Assembly (NCBI GenBank): GCA_027858355.1
Contig: JAQICW010000646.1
Span: forward strand, 1 to 12,527
Source of the DNA: Desulfobacula sp.
Lineage (GTDB): Bacteria; Desulfobacterota; Desulfobacteria; Desulfobacterales; Desulfobacteraceae
Length of the DNA: 12,527 nucleotides
Direction of reading: 5' to 3'
The notes beneath the pieces were generated by a model that was not told where the DNA came from, ran no database searches, and was given only the letters and a program-made list of their open reading frames with translations. Made by a program: the position numbers and the translations under genes. Shown piece after piece: positions 1 through 6,441 of this stretch; position 1 is the stretch's first letter, and each line of letters opens with the position of its first letter.

Positions 1-127
1 CAAAAATACACAATATTGCTACGAGTCTCCCATAATATCAAACCGTATTGGGGTCAGACCTCGTTATTCGACCCCCCGTTATTCGACCCCCGTTATTCGT
101 ACCCCGTTATTCCGTTATCAGTTATCC
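1..127. repeat. Dispersed repeat copy 1, with CGTTAT-rich degenerate array
   Basis: Positions 1-60 align with 1576-1636: both have a caaaaa..ca..c lead, a shared TCTCCCATAA block (27-36 in this copy) and GGGGTCAGACC (50-60). From 61 to 127 comes a degenerate tandem array built on CGTTATTCGACCCC, which decays to CCGTTATCAGTTATCC. The copy begins at or before the window edge, so its left end is unknown. The GGGGTCAGACC core resembles the REP-like sequences that accompany Y1 (RAYT) transposases in many proteobacteria; this is an analogy only, as no transposase gene is present. An open frame through the array is a by-product of the repeat. Confidence 0.75.
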
Positions 128-166
128 TTATCACAGGCATCCGGTGTACAATTGATGGGAATTGGT

Positions 167-176
167 GTAATATTAC
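167..176. promoter_or_regulatory. Possible operator palindrome upstream of hicB
   Basis: GTAATATTAC is a perfect 10-bp palindrome 36 bases before the hicB start codon. HicB antitoxins of the longer type bind operators in their own promoters, but this HicB is short and shows no obvious DNA-binding domain. The site may therefore serve another regulator or be a chance A+T-rich palindrome. Confidence 0.25.
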
Positions 177-212
177 CCTTAATAAATATTTGTTTTTGGG
201 AGGAGATAAAAG

Positions 213-452
213 ATGTTTATGAGCTATACTGCCAAATATACAAAACTTCAGAATGGTTATATGGGACAACTTATTGATTGGCCTGAAGTTATTACTGAAG
301 GAGAAAATCTTGAAGACTGTCGGCTAATGCTGCAAGATGCACTTTTTGAGATGGCCAGAGCATATAAAGAAATGAAAATGGAATTTCCTCGTGCCAATTG
401 TTTGATAGAGCAACTGCCAGTAGAGATTGATGATGTCGGTCAAACGGCGTGA
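213..452 (+). CDS. hicB: HicB-family antitoxin (orphan, short form)
   Basis: This 79-residue protein looks like a HicB-like antitoxin. It opens with a beta-hairpin pattern (YTAKYTKLQNGYMGQLIDWP) followed by a GENLEDCRLMLQDALFEMARA helix-type segment, the partial RNase-H-like fold of the family. In the family, HicB binds and neutralises the mRNA-cleaving toxin HicA. It lacks the C-terminal helix-turn-helix or ribbon-helix-helix extension of longer HicB proteins. The ATG at 213 follows a strong GGGAGGAG ribosome site (198-205) at about 7 bases. The cognate toxin gene starts inside its 3' end but is truncated, so this antitoxin appears to have no local partner. It could still counter a HicA encoded elsewhere in the genome. 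Confidence 0.8.
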   Translation: MFMSYTAKYTKLQNGYMGQLIDWPEVITEGENLEDCRLMLQDALFEMARAYKEMKMEFPRANCLIEQLPVEIDDVGQTA

Positions 453-462
453 CTTGATAAAA
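430..462 (+). pseudogene. hicA: Truncated hicA toxin remnant
   Basis: Starting at tandem ATGs (430 and 433) inside the hicB 3' end, the frame reads MSVKRRDLIK. This matches the usual N-terminus of HicA toxins (M-x-K-R-R-[DE]-L-I-K), and the hicB/hicA overlap is the normal arrangement. After about ten codons the similarity stops. The glycine-rich turn, the catalytic histidine (GG-x-H) and the C-terminal HG..EL...T...I motif are all absent. The frame stays open by chance through the next promoter region and into the Phd-type antitoxin, where a separate ribosome site and ATG take over. I read this as a hicA gene broken by the deletion or insertion that brought in the Phd-PIN pair. The match is short, so confidence is moderate. 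Confidence 0.6.
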
Positions 463-473
463 TCTTTCCCTAG

Positions 474-509
474 AATGTACGTATCTATATTATTTAGCGT
501 ACGTACATT
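474..509. promoter_or_regulatory. Perfect 10-bp inverted repeat, probable TA operator
   Basis: AATGTACGTA at 474-483 and TACGTACATT at 500-509 are exact reverse complements, separated by 16 A+T-rich bases. The pair lies 22 bases before the Phd/YefM-type start codon and overlaps the A+T-rich stretch where a promoter -10 element would sit (TATATT, 486-491). Phd/YefM antitoxins repress their own operons by binding inverted repeats in this position, so an autoregulatory operator is the natural reading. No clear -35 hexamer is visible. Confidence 0.6.
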
Positions 510-531
510 TGGAATTAAAAAGGAGGAATCA

Positions 532-768
532 ATGAAAACTATTACTATAACTGAATTAAGAGGAAATATTTATAAGTTGCTTGATGAAGTGTTGAATACA
601 GGTATCCCAATTGAAATAAACAAAGGCGGTAAAAAACTAAGAATCATGCCTGTAAAGAAGATAGATAAACTTCAAAATTTAGTTTCAAGGCCAAATGTGA
701 TTAAGGGAAACCCTGAGGATCTTGTAGAGATTAGTTGGGAAAAGGAAATAAACTTTGATTTACCTTGA
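532..768 (+). CDS. Phd/YefM-family antitoxin
   Basis: This is a 78-residue type II antitoxin. The N-terminus (MKTITITELRGNIYKLLDEV) matches the Phd/YefM pattern of a short beta strand, T-E-L-R and a helix, followed by I-x-I-N-K-G-G-K-x-L-R-I-M-P, the second half of the DNA-binding fold. The acidic C-terminal tail (about residues 55-78) would be the toxin-wrapping segment. I chose the ATG at 532 because AAGGAGG (520-526) precedes it; the frame is also open upstream to 427, but that part is hicA remnant and promoter DNA. The toxin gene overlaps its last 14 bases, which suggests coupled translation. It probably represses its own transcription through the inverted repeat at 474-509. Confidence 0.85.
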   Translation: MKTITITELRGNIYKLLDEVLNTGIPIEINKGGKKLRIMPVKKIDKLQNLVSRPNVIKGNPEDLVEISWEKEINFDLP

Positions 769-1129
769 TACCCATGTAGTCGTATGGTTGTTTGCCGGGA
801 AAATTGATACTGTTACTGAAGAAGTCAAGAGACTTATAAATAAGCATGAAATATTTATTTCACCCATAGTTCGTTTAGAGTTACAGTATTTATTTGAGAT
901 TCAGCGTATCACAGTTGAAGCCAATGAAATTATATTAAATTTAGCGAACCTCATTGGACTCCAGGTTTGTAACAAAAGTTTTAATATGATTGTAAGTAGT
1001 GCTTTTAATTTTTCCTGGACCCGTGATCCATTTGATCGAATTATTGTTGCTAACGCAGCCGTAAACCGCAATCTTCTGGTGACAAAGGATCAAAATATTT
1101 TAAAGAATTATGAAAAAGCAATATGGTAA
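755..1129 (+). CDS. PIN-domain toxin (VapC-like ribonuclease)
   Basis: This 124-residue protein is a full-length PIN-domain nuclease. It has the four expected acidic positions: D5 in YLDTH, E42 in RLEL, D91/D94 in TRDPFDRII, and D112 in VTKD. In the family these bind Mg/Mn and cleave tRNA, rRNA or mRNA, halting translation until the antitoxin is replaced. The start is a TTG at 755, inside the end of the antitoxin gene, with AAGGAA (742-747) as a plausible ribosome site; the first residues (MIYLDTH) fit the family's N-terminus exactly. The use of TTG and the 14-base overlap would keep toxin output below antitoxin output. Pairing of a PIN toxin with a Phd/YefM antitoxin is a known mix-and-match combination. 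Confidence 0.87.
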   Translation: MIYLDTHVVVWLFAGKIDTVTEEVKRLINKHEIFISPIVRLELQYLFEIQRITVEANEIILNLANLIGLQVCNKSFNMIVSSAFNFSWTRDPFDRIIVANAAVNRNLLVTKDQNILKNYEKAIW

Positions 1130-1575
1130 ACTTTTTTTAAAGAAAATGTTGTATAATCAAGAAGATATGATGCCCAAGACCAGAATAATATTGGAAAAAC
1201 AGGTGAAGAGATTCTTAAATTGACAGACAGACAATTTTAAATAAAATTGCATTCCTTAAGCGTTGTGTTGAGCTCATTTAAAATAAAAAACCATGAATGA
1301 AACAGACATCATTTTAAATATTCCGATCAACTTGGCTGCGGCATACCAATGGTATTGAAAAAGGTGCAGGAAATGCCAGGATATGAAATCAAATTCCCAT
1401 GGAGCAGAAACAACTTTCTTACAGGGGGGTATTCTTAATGCAAATAAATGGTGGGTGTAGAAATAATGATTGATCGAACATAAATGCGCCCAATAACGAT
1501 AGCCGATCATAGAACTGACCCCAGGCAAAACCCTTAAAATGCAGTTTTTGCCCCCAAAAAGCAGGGTCTAAGAGG
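1130..1575. other. Non-coding interval, probably decayed sequence
   Basis: I find no supportable gene on either strand. Short open stretches occur, for example MNETDIILNIPINLAAAYQ from ATG 1294, which stops after 21 codons and looks a little like the N-terminus of a small antitoxin. Another is EMPGYEIKFPWSRNNFL at about 1369-1419. Neither has a good ribosome site or a recognisable family. CTGACCCC at 1515-1522 is an inverted counterpart of GGGGTCAG at 1626-1633, so the repeat-related material may begin near 1515. The whole interval looks like debris left by earlier rearrangements. Confidence 0.45.
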
Positions 1576-1721
1576 CAAAAACACCCCAAATTGCAACGAT
1601 TCTCCCATAAAAACAAACACTTATTGGGGTCAGACCCCGTTATCCGCAGACCCCGTTATCCGTTATCCGTTATAGCCCGTTATAGTTATCCCGTCCCCGT
1701 TATCCCGTTATCCGTTATCCG
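1576..1721. repeat. Dispersed repeat copy 2, with CGTTATCC array
   Basis: Positions 1576-1636 match positions 1-60 in the same orientation with scattered substitutions and one small indel, including the shared TCTCCCATAA block (1604-1613). The core GGGGTCAGACCCC (1626-1638) is a 6-bp palindrome around one central A. It is followed to 1721 by many imperfect copies of CCCGTTAT and CCGTTATCC. The array ends 75 bases before the first gene of the polysaccharide cluster. With copy 1 it brackets the toxin-antitoxin segment as direct repeats about 1.58 kb apart. Open frames through the array encode repeated VIPLSVI-like strings and are not real proteins. Confidence 0.8.
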
Positions 1722-1795
1722 AATAAAATGGGTAAACGAAAATCATACCTGGGCCAAGACAACTGCCGTCTATAAAAAAATATATAGGATGATCA

Positions 1796-3667
1796 ATGAA
1801 TCCCAATCTTCCCAATAGTGGTTTCTTCATTTCTAAAACTAACAACAAAGACATATCGGAAATCAAGCATAAACTAGAAGCCAAAGGTGCAAAAACCAGA
1901 TGTTTCCCTGATGAGAATTTGATCCTTGCATCCTGGAAACAATTTGAAGACCAGGGCATGTGGTCAGAAGGGGAAAATGCCGTTGTCTATGACATGGATT
2001 TAACGAATTTAGAAAGCCTTTATAAACTATCAGGCATACAGTCTTCTGATTCCATGGATAAGGGCCAGCTCCTTTGGATACTTTATCAGAAATACGGTAT
2101 TAATTTTGTTGACAGGCTGCGAGGCACTTTTGCATTTGCTATTTGGGATGGCTTGAATAAAAACATTTATGTGATAACTGATCCTTACGGGATAAAACCC
2201 GTTGTTTATTCAGACCAGAATGGTCATTTTTCAGCTGCATCAAGAATAAAGCAGTTACTTTATCCACAGATACTTCCAAAAACGATCAACCTGGATGCCA
2301 TATATCACTATCTTTTTTTCCAGGCTATCTGCAGCCCTTTAACAATATATAAAGAAATCTTCAAATTAGAACCCGGGAAAGGCCTTCACCATAAACAAAA
2401 CAAACTTATCCAGTTTACCCATTACGATATTACCTATAAACCAGACAGGTCTTTAACCGAAAAAGAGTGGACATCTCAGATCTATGACCATGTAAAAAAA
2501 GCAGTAGATGTTTTTGTTCCATTATCTCCCCATGAAAAGACCGGCTGTTTTCTTTCCGGAGGAACAGACTCCAGTTCCATTGCAGGTTTCTACACACAGC
2601 TTGCAGGAAAGCCTGCCAATACATTTTCCATCGGTTTTGAGGAACCTCAATATAACGAGTTGGATTATGCCCGCATTGCCTCCAATCAACTTAAGACAGA
2701 TTACCATGAATACTATGTAACACCCCAGGATGTTACCAACCTTATTGAACGTTTGCCCAAAATATATGACGAACCTTTTGGTAATGCATCGGTAATACCC
2801 GCTTTTTATTGTGCACATCATGCAGCTGGAAAAGGCATAGAAGTTATGCTGGGTGGAGATGGTGGCGATGAAATATTTGGAGGCAATGAAAGATATGTGA
2901 CAAACCTGATCTTTCAAAGATACCTGAACCTGCCGGAAAATATGCGAACCAAAATGATTGAACCCCTGCTGTCAATTTTGCCTGACAAAGGAGTGTTCCA
3001 TAAAGCAAAACGATATATTCGAAGGGCCAACATACCAAATCCTGAAAGATTTTTTTCATATAATCTCCTTGCCGAGATAGGTCCGGATACTATTTTCAGG
3101 CAGGATTTTATTAATGCAGTTGATTTTAATACATTTATGGATATCGCAAGGAACCATTATCAAAATGCCGAGCCTGCAGATGATACAGATCGGCTGTTAT
3201 ATCTTGATATGAAATTCACCATAACAGATAATGACATCAGAAAAGTGACCCAGATGGTTGAAGCTGCCGGATTGAGAGTACGATACCCCCTGCTTGACCG
3301 TGATCTTGTTGATTTTACAGCCACCATCCCCCCCGAGCTGAAGGTTAAGTGGCGAAAAAATCGCTATATTTTCAAACAAGCCATGAAAGGCTTTTTACCA
3401 GATGAAATTCTCAATAAATCAAAACACGGCATGGGACTGCCGGTCACGCCCTGGTTTAAAAAAGATGCTAAAATGAATGAGCTTTTGTATGATACTCTTT
3501 TCACTGGAACGACGAAAATATCTAAATATTTGAAACCGGATTTCATAAATCAAATCAAATCATCCTTTGAAAAAGATTCAAGCTCATATTATGGTGACAA
3601 CCTTTGGGTGTTCTTAATCCTTGAATTGTGGTTGAAACAAACAGTTGAGGAAAACACAAATGGTTAA
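1796..3667 (+). CDS. Asparagine-synthetase-like amidotransferase lacking the N-terminal Cys
   Basis: This 623-residue protein has the AsnB two-domain layout and the usual family length. The N-terminal half is a class II glutamine-amidotransferase fold (RLRGTFAFAIWDG, then DPYGIKPVVY). The C-terminal half is the ATP-pyrophosphatase/synthetase domain, with the PP-loop SGGTDSSS at 254-261, GGDGGDEIFGG at 353-363, the RYPLLDRDLVDF segment and a K-H-G-M-G-x-P...W ending. The catalytic Cys2 of Gln-dependent enzymes is missing: the protein starts MNPNLPNSG instead of MCGI. It may therefore use free ammonia or a partner's nitrogen, or join an amine directly as beta-lactam synthetase does. AsnB paralogues in glycan clusters are thought to amidate uronic acids or amino-acid decorations, which is my preferred inferred role. 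The ATG at 1796 has AGGA at 1786-1789. The next gene overlaps its stop. Confidence 0.85.
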   Translation: MNPNLPNSGFFISKTNNKDISEIKHKLEAKGAKTRCFPDENLILASWKQFEDQGMWSEGENAVVYDMDLTNLESLYKLSGIQSSDSMDKGQLLWILYQKYGINFVDRLRGTFAFAIWDGLNKNIYVITDPYGIKPVVYSDQNGHFSAASRIKQLLYPQILPKTINLDAIYHYLFFQAICSPLTIYKEIFKLEPGKGLHHKQNKLIQFTHYDITYKPDRSLTEKEWTSQIYDHVKKAVDVFVPLSPHEKTGCFLSGGTDSSSIAGFYTQLAGKPANTFSIGFEEPQYNELDYARIASNQLKTDYHEYYVTPQDVTNLIERLPKIYDEPFGNASVIPAFYCAHHAAGKGIEVMLGGDGGDEIFGGNERYVTNLIFQRYLNLPENMRTKMIEPLLSILPDKGVFHKAKRYIRRANIPNPERFFSYNLLAEIGPDTIFRQDFINAVDFNTFMDIARNHYQNAEPADDTDRLLYLDMKFTITDNDIRKVTQMVEAAGLRVRYPLLDRDLVDFTATIPPELKVKWRKNRYIFKQAMKGFLPDEILNKSKHGMGLPVTPWFKKDAKMNELLYDTLFTGTTKISKYLKPDFINQIKSSFEKDSSSYYGDNLWVFLILELWLKQTVEENTNG

Positions 3668-4901
3668 TGAGGAACAAACCAAAAAGAAACGTATTTTATA
3701 TGTTGAAAACGGCATCGGTTATGGAGGCGCGATAATTTGTCTGAGGCATCTTGTAAGAAATCTGGATCGATCAGAATACATACCATATGTGATTACCGGG
3801 CGAACAGGCCCGGATTACACACAGATTGCATTGGAATCAAAGTGGAAACATATTACAGATCGTTATATTGAGTTTAATAAGTACAAAGAGAAGGTTGAAC
3901 AAAACAATATAATAAAAAAAATACCAGGCCTTAAAATACTGGTCACTCAACTGTTAGCCCGGGCAGATGATACGATCAATTTCTTGCCATTTTTTTTCAG
4001 ATTTTTAAAAGTGGTAATTTCTTTCAAGCCGGATCTGATCCATGTTAATAATGAACCCTTGTGCAACCGGGCTGCAATCTTTGTCGGAAAATTAATGAAG
4101 GTCCCGGTTGTCTGCCACATCCGGGGTGATCAAAAAGGTTCAGCCATGATGAAATGGCTTTATCAATTGCCGGACCACTTTATTCCAGTTTCAAACTGGG
4201 TATCTGAAAGTATTGGAAAACTTGGTGTGCCTGAATCAAAAAGAACGGTAATTTATGATGGCATCACATTTGACAGCATAAATTTTGATGCTGATGGCCG
4301 ATCTTTCAGAAAGAAATTTGCCATGAAACCGGATGATTTTGCAGTCGGATTGATTGGAATGTTGATTCCCTGGAAAGGACAGGAAATTTTTTTGGATGCC
4401 GCCAAAATTTTAAAAGATAAAATACCAAATCTCCGCATGCTAATAATTGGTGGGACCCCTGATGAATTCAAGGATTATGAAACCAAGCTTAAAACTCGGG
4501 TCAAAAATGAAAAACTTGATGATGTTGTAATTTTTACAGACCATCAAACCGACATGGATTCAATTTATAACGGCCTGGACATCGCAGTCTCTGCCTCAAC
4601 TTCCCCTGAACCCCTCGGAACCATGGTCATTGAGACCATGGTAATGGGCAGGCCGCTTATTGCCCCCGCTCACGGGGGGGGGGCTGAAATGACAGACCAT
4701 AACAAAACCGGTCTTTTGTTTAAGCCCGGGGATGCAAAGGATTTATCTAACACGATTTTGAAATATTATCAAAATCCACTATTGCGTAAGACATTGGGCA
4801 ACGCTGCAAAGGATAAAGCATTAAAGACATTTGCTGTTCATGAGCATGTAAAGAATGTCCAGGCTGCTTATAAGATTCTTCTTTCTATGACAAATTCATG
4901 A
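3660..4901 (+). CDS. GT4-type glycosyltransferase, with G10 tract
   Basis: This 413-residue GT-B enzyme would transfer a sugar from a nucleotide donor to the growing lipid-linked glycan at the inner face of the membrane. The N-terminal domain shows the glycine-rich start (ILYVENGIGYGGA). The C-terminal domain has the donor-binding GT4 signature EPLGTMVIE (E317 to E325, an E-x7-E pair), followed by APAHGGGAEM and TGLLFKPGD. I prefer the ATG at 3660, which follows TGAGG (3646-3650) and overlaps the previous stop by 8 bases; a TTG at 3645 is in frame but unsupported. The codons for G339-G341 and the first base of A342 form an unbroken run of ten G (4674-4683), a potential slippage site. The sugar and linkage cannot be told from sequence. 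Confidence 0.88.
   Translation: MVNEEQTKKKRILYVENGIGYGGAIICLRHLVRNLDRSEYIPYVITGRTGPDYTQIALESKWKHITDRYIEFNKYKEKVEQNNIIKKIPGLKILVTQLLARADDTINFLPFFFRFLKVVISFKPDLIHVNNEPLCNRAAIFVGKLMKVPVVCHIRGDQKGSAMMKWLYQLPDHFIPVSNWVSESIGKLGVPESKRTVIYDGITFDSINFDADGRSFRKKFAMKPDDFAVGLIGMLIPWKGQEIFLDAAKILKDKIPNLRMLIIGGTPDEFKDYETKLKTRVKNEKLDDVVIFTDHQTDMDSIYNGLDIAVSASTSPEPLGTMVIETMVMGRPLIAPAHGGGAEMTDHNKTGLLFKPGDAKDLSNTILKYYQNPLLRKTLGNAAKDKALKTFAVHEHVKNVQAAYKILLSMTNS
4674..4683 (+). repeat. G10 homopolymer inside the glycosyltransferase gene
   Basis: Ten consecutive G bases encode three glycines plus the first base of an alanine codon in the donor-binding region. Any gain or loss not divisible by three would shift the frame and remove about 72 C-terminal residues. 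Tracts of this type switch surface-glycan genes in several pathogens; whether it does so here is inference. Confidence 0.9.
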
Positions 4902-6418
4902 TGAATGCTCATAAGGCACCAAAATCTGAAAAAAACTACAGCCTGGGCGATAAACTAAAAAAAGGTGTTGCCTGGCAGTATCTACAAACCATGTTCATAA
5001 CTGTATTCAACTTTGGTGCCGGTATTGTTATGGCAAGATTGCTGGACCCTGTTGATTTTGGACTATTTGCAGCTGTTACCGCCATTACAAATTTGCTAAT
5101 GCTGCAGGTAACTTTTGGCTGGCCATCTGCAATCCTGAGGGCAAAAGCGCTCGATGAACCTTTATTGAGTACTATTTTCTGGCTTATGGAATCAGTTGCT
5201 TTACTATTAATGATCATCGTAGTAGCCAGTGTACCATTCCTTGGCCGTTTCTATGAAGATACTCGATTCGCTCCTGTAATGATCATGGTTTGCATACAAT
5301 TTTTTATAGTGCCATTTAATGCAATAAATGGGGGTTTGCTTCGATGGAAAATGCGGTATGATCTAATCAGCAGAATTTCCATGGTTGTTGCAGTGATCAG
5401 TTCAATCTGTGGTATAGTTCTGGCTTTTAAAGGGTTTGGTGTTTACAGCCTAGTTATATCAGGAATACTTTCAAGCATACTTTTGACTGGAATCATGGCT
5501 GTTTATGCACCCTGGAAGCCGGTATTCAAATTTTCTCTGGCTGTTATTAAACCACATTTTGATTTTTCCTGGCGTTTACATCTAAACAACTCCCTTAATT
5601 TATTGGCAAGCAGAATTGATAATATGATGATCGGCAAACTTGTCGGTATGAGGCCACTTGGTATTTATGTTAAATCCTTTTCCTTAGGTAGAATGCCGGT
5701 TGATATGTTGGCGACCAACCTTTATCAGATGTTTTTCACGGCACTTTCACAGCTTCGGGAGAATAAATCTGATTCACTTCTTATGTTCCAAAAAATGATT
5801 GCTGCCTTGACTTTTTCCATATATATGCCTCTTTTATTATTATTTACTATTGGTGAGGGTTTTGTCTTTAATCTATATGGAGCAAAATGGATGGGTGCTG
5901 TTCTCCCCATGCAAATTATGATTATCGGATCATTTGCAACAGTTATCAGTATGGCCTGTGGAGCATTGTGTGATGCACAAAATCTTGTTAAATTAGAAAC
6001 CAAGGTACAGTGCATAAACATATTTTTGACAGTCAGTGCTGTGGTTTTTGGGTCAAAGTGGGGCCTCGTAGGGATATCCATAGGGATAGCAGCAAAGGAA
6101 TATATCATCCTGTTATTAATGAAAAATGTTTTGGGTAAAGGGATTCAATTAAGATGGATTGACCTTTGGCATCCAATTTGGCCAAATCTTTGTGCCACTT
6201 CTGTTGCCTTGACTTTTAATAGGGGATTAATTTACTTTATGGATCATGTATTTATTTCTCCTACAGATCCTATGTTCCTAATAATGTCTGGTTGTATTTC
6301 GGTGGGGTTTTATGTTTTTACCTGGTTGTTCCTTGCCATGAATTTAAAGAATCATCAATCCCTTCAAGCATTGTTTGGAACTTTTAAAAGTGTTGTTCAA
6401 AAAATTACTTTTAAGTAG
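4898..6418 (+). CDS. Wzx/MOP-type polysaccharide flippase
   Basis: This 506-residue integral membrane protein resembles the WzxC-like branch of the MATE/MOP exporter superfamily. It would flip an undecaprenyl-linked glycan unit from the cytoplasmic to the periplasmic face. It opens with a short basic cytoplasmic segment and the family-typical LGDKLKKGVAWQ...FGAGIVMARLLDPVDFGLFA. About a dozen hydrophobic helices follow. The internal motif RIDNMMIGKLVGMRPLGIY (from R239) is the usual start of the second half of such transporters. The start codon overlaps the previous stop (ATGA, 4898-4901), so translation is probably coupled; a second ATG at 4901 is an equally plausible start. Its place between a glycosyltransferase and a deacetylase supports a Wzx/Wzy-type pathway, but no Wzy polymerase is seen in this window. 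Confidence 0.88.
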   Translation: MMNAHKAPKSEKNYSLGDKLKKGVAWQYLQTMFITVFNFGAGIVMARLLDPVDFGLFAAVTAITNLLMLQVTFGWPSAILRAKALDEPLLSTIFWLMESVALLLMIIVVASVPFLGRFYEDTRFAPVMIMVCIQFFIVPFNAINGGLLRWKMRYDLISRISMVVAVISSICGIVLAFKGFGVYSLVISGILSSILLTGIMAVYAPWKPVFKFSLAVIKPHFDFSWRLHLNNSLNLLASRIDNMMIGKLVGMRPLGIYVKSFSLGRMPVDMLATNLYQMFFTALSQLRENKSDSLLMFQKMIAALTFSIYMPLLLLFTIGEGFVFNLYGAKWMGAVLPMQIMIIGSFATVISMACGALCDAQNLVKLETKVQCINIFLTVSAVVFGSKWGLVGISIGIAAKEYIILLLMKNVLGKGIQLRWIDLWHPIWPNLCATSVALTFNRGLIYFMDHVFISPTDPMFLIMSGCISVGFYVFTWLFLAMNLKNHQSLQALFGTFKSVVQKITFK

Positions 6419-6441
6419 GTTTTTCAATTGTTGAATTTATT

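Noticed and set aside
16..222. Open frame of 68 codons through repeat copy 1
   Set aside because: It translates the CGTTAT array into repeated VIPLSVI-type strings shared with repeat copy 2, and has no ribosome site or family resemblance.
1130..1160. Possible terminator after the PIN toxin gene
   Set aside because: There is a T-rich run (cttttttt) but no preceding G+C hairpin.
1274..1616. Two overlapping minus-strand open frames
   Set aside because: Low-complexity, Trp/Phe/His-rich translations without ribosome sites or recognisable domains; they look like chance frames in decayed DNA.
1626..1721. CRISPR array
   Set aside because: Units are short, imperfect and contiguous with no unique spacers of constant length.
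1591..1818. Open frame of 75 codons through repeat copy 2
   Set aside because: This too is the repeat array translated, and it runs into the amidotransferase gene in another frame.
2522..2917. 131-codon minus-strand frame inside the amidotransferase gene
   Set aside because: It lies wholly opposite a clear synthetase domain; its Cys/Ile-rich translation matches no family I know.
3328..3334. C7 run in the amidotransferase gene as a second slippage site
   Set aside because: Seven bases encoding conserved Ile-Pro-Pro-Glu is within normal expectation and much less slippage-prone than G10.
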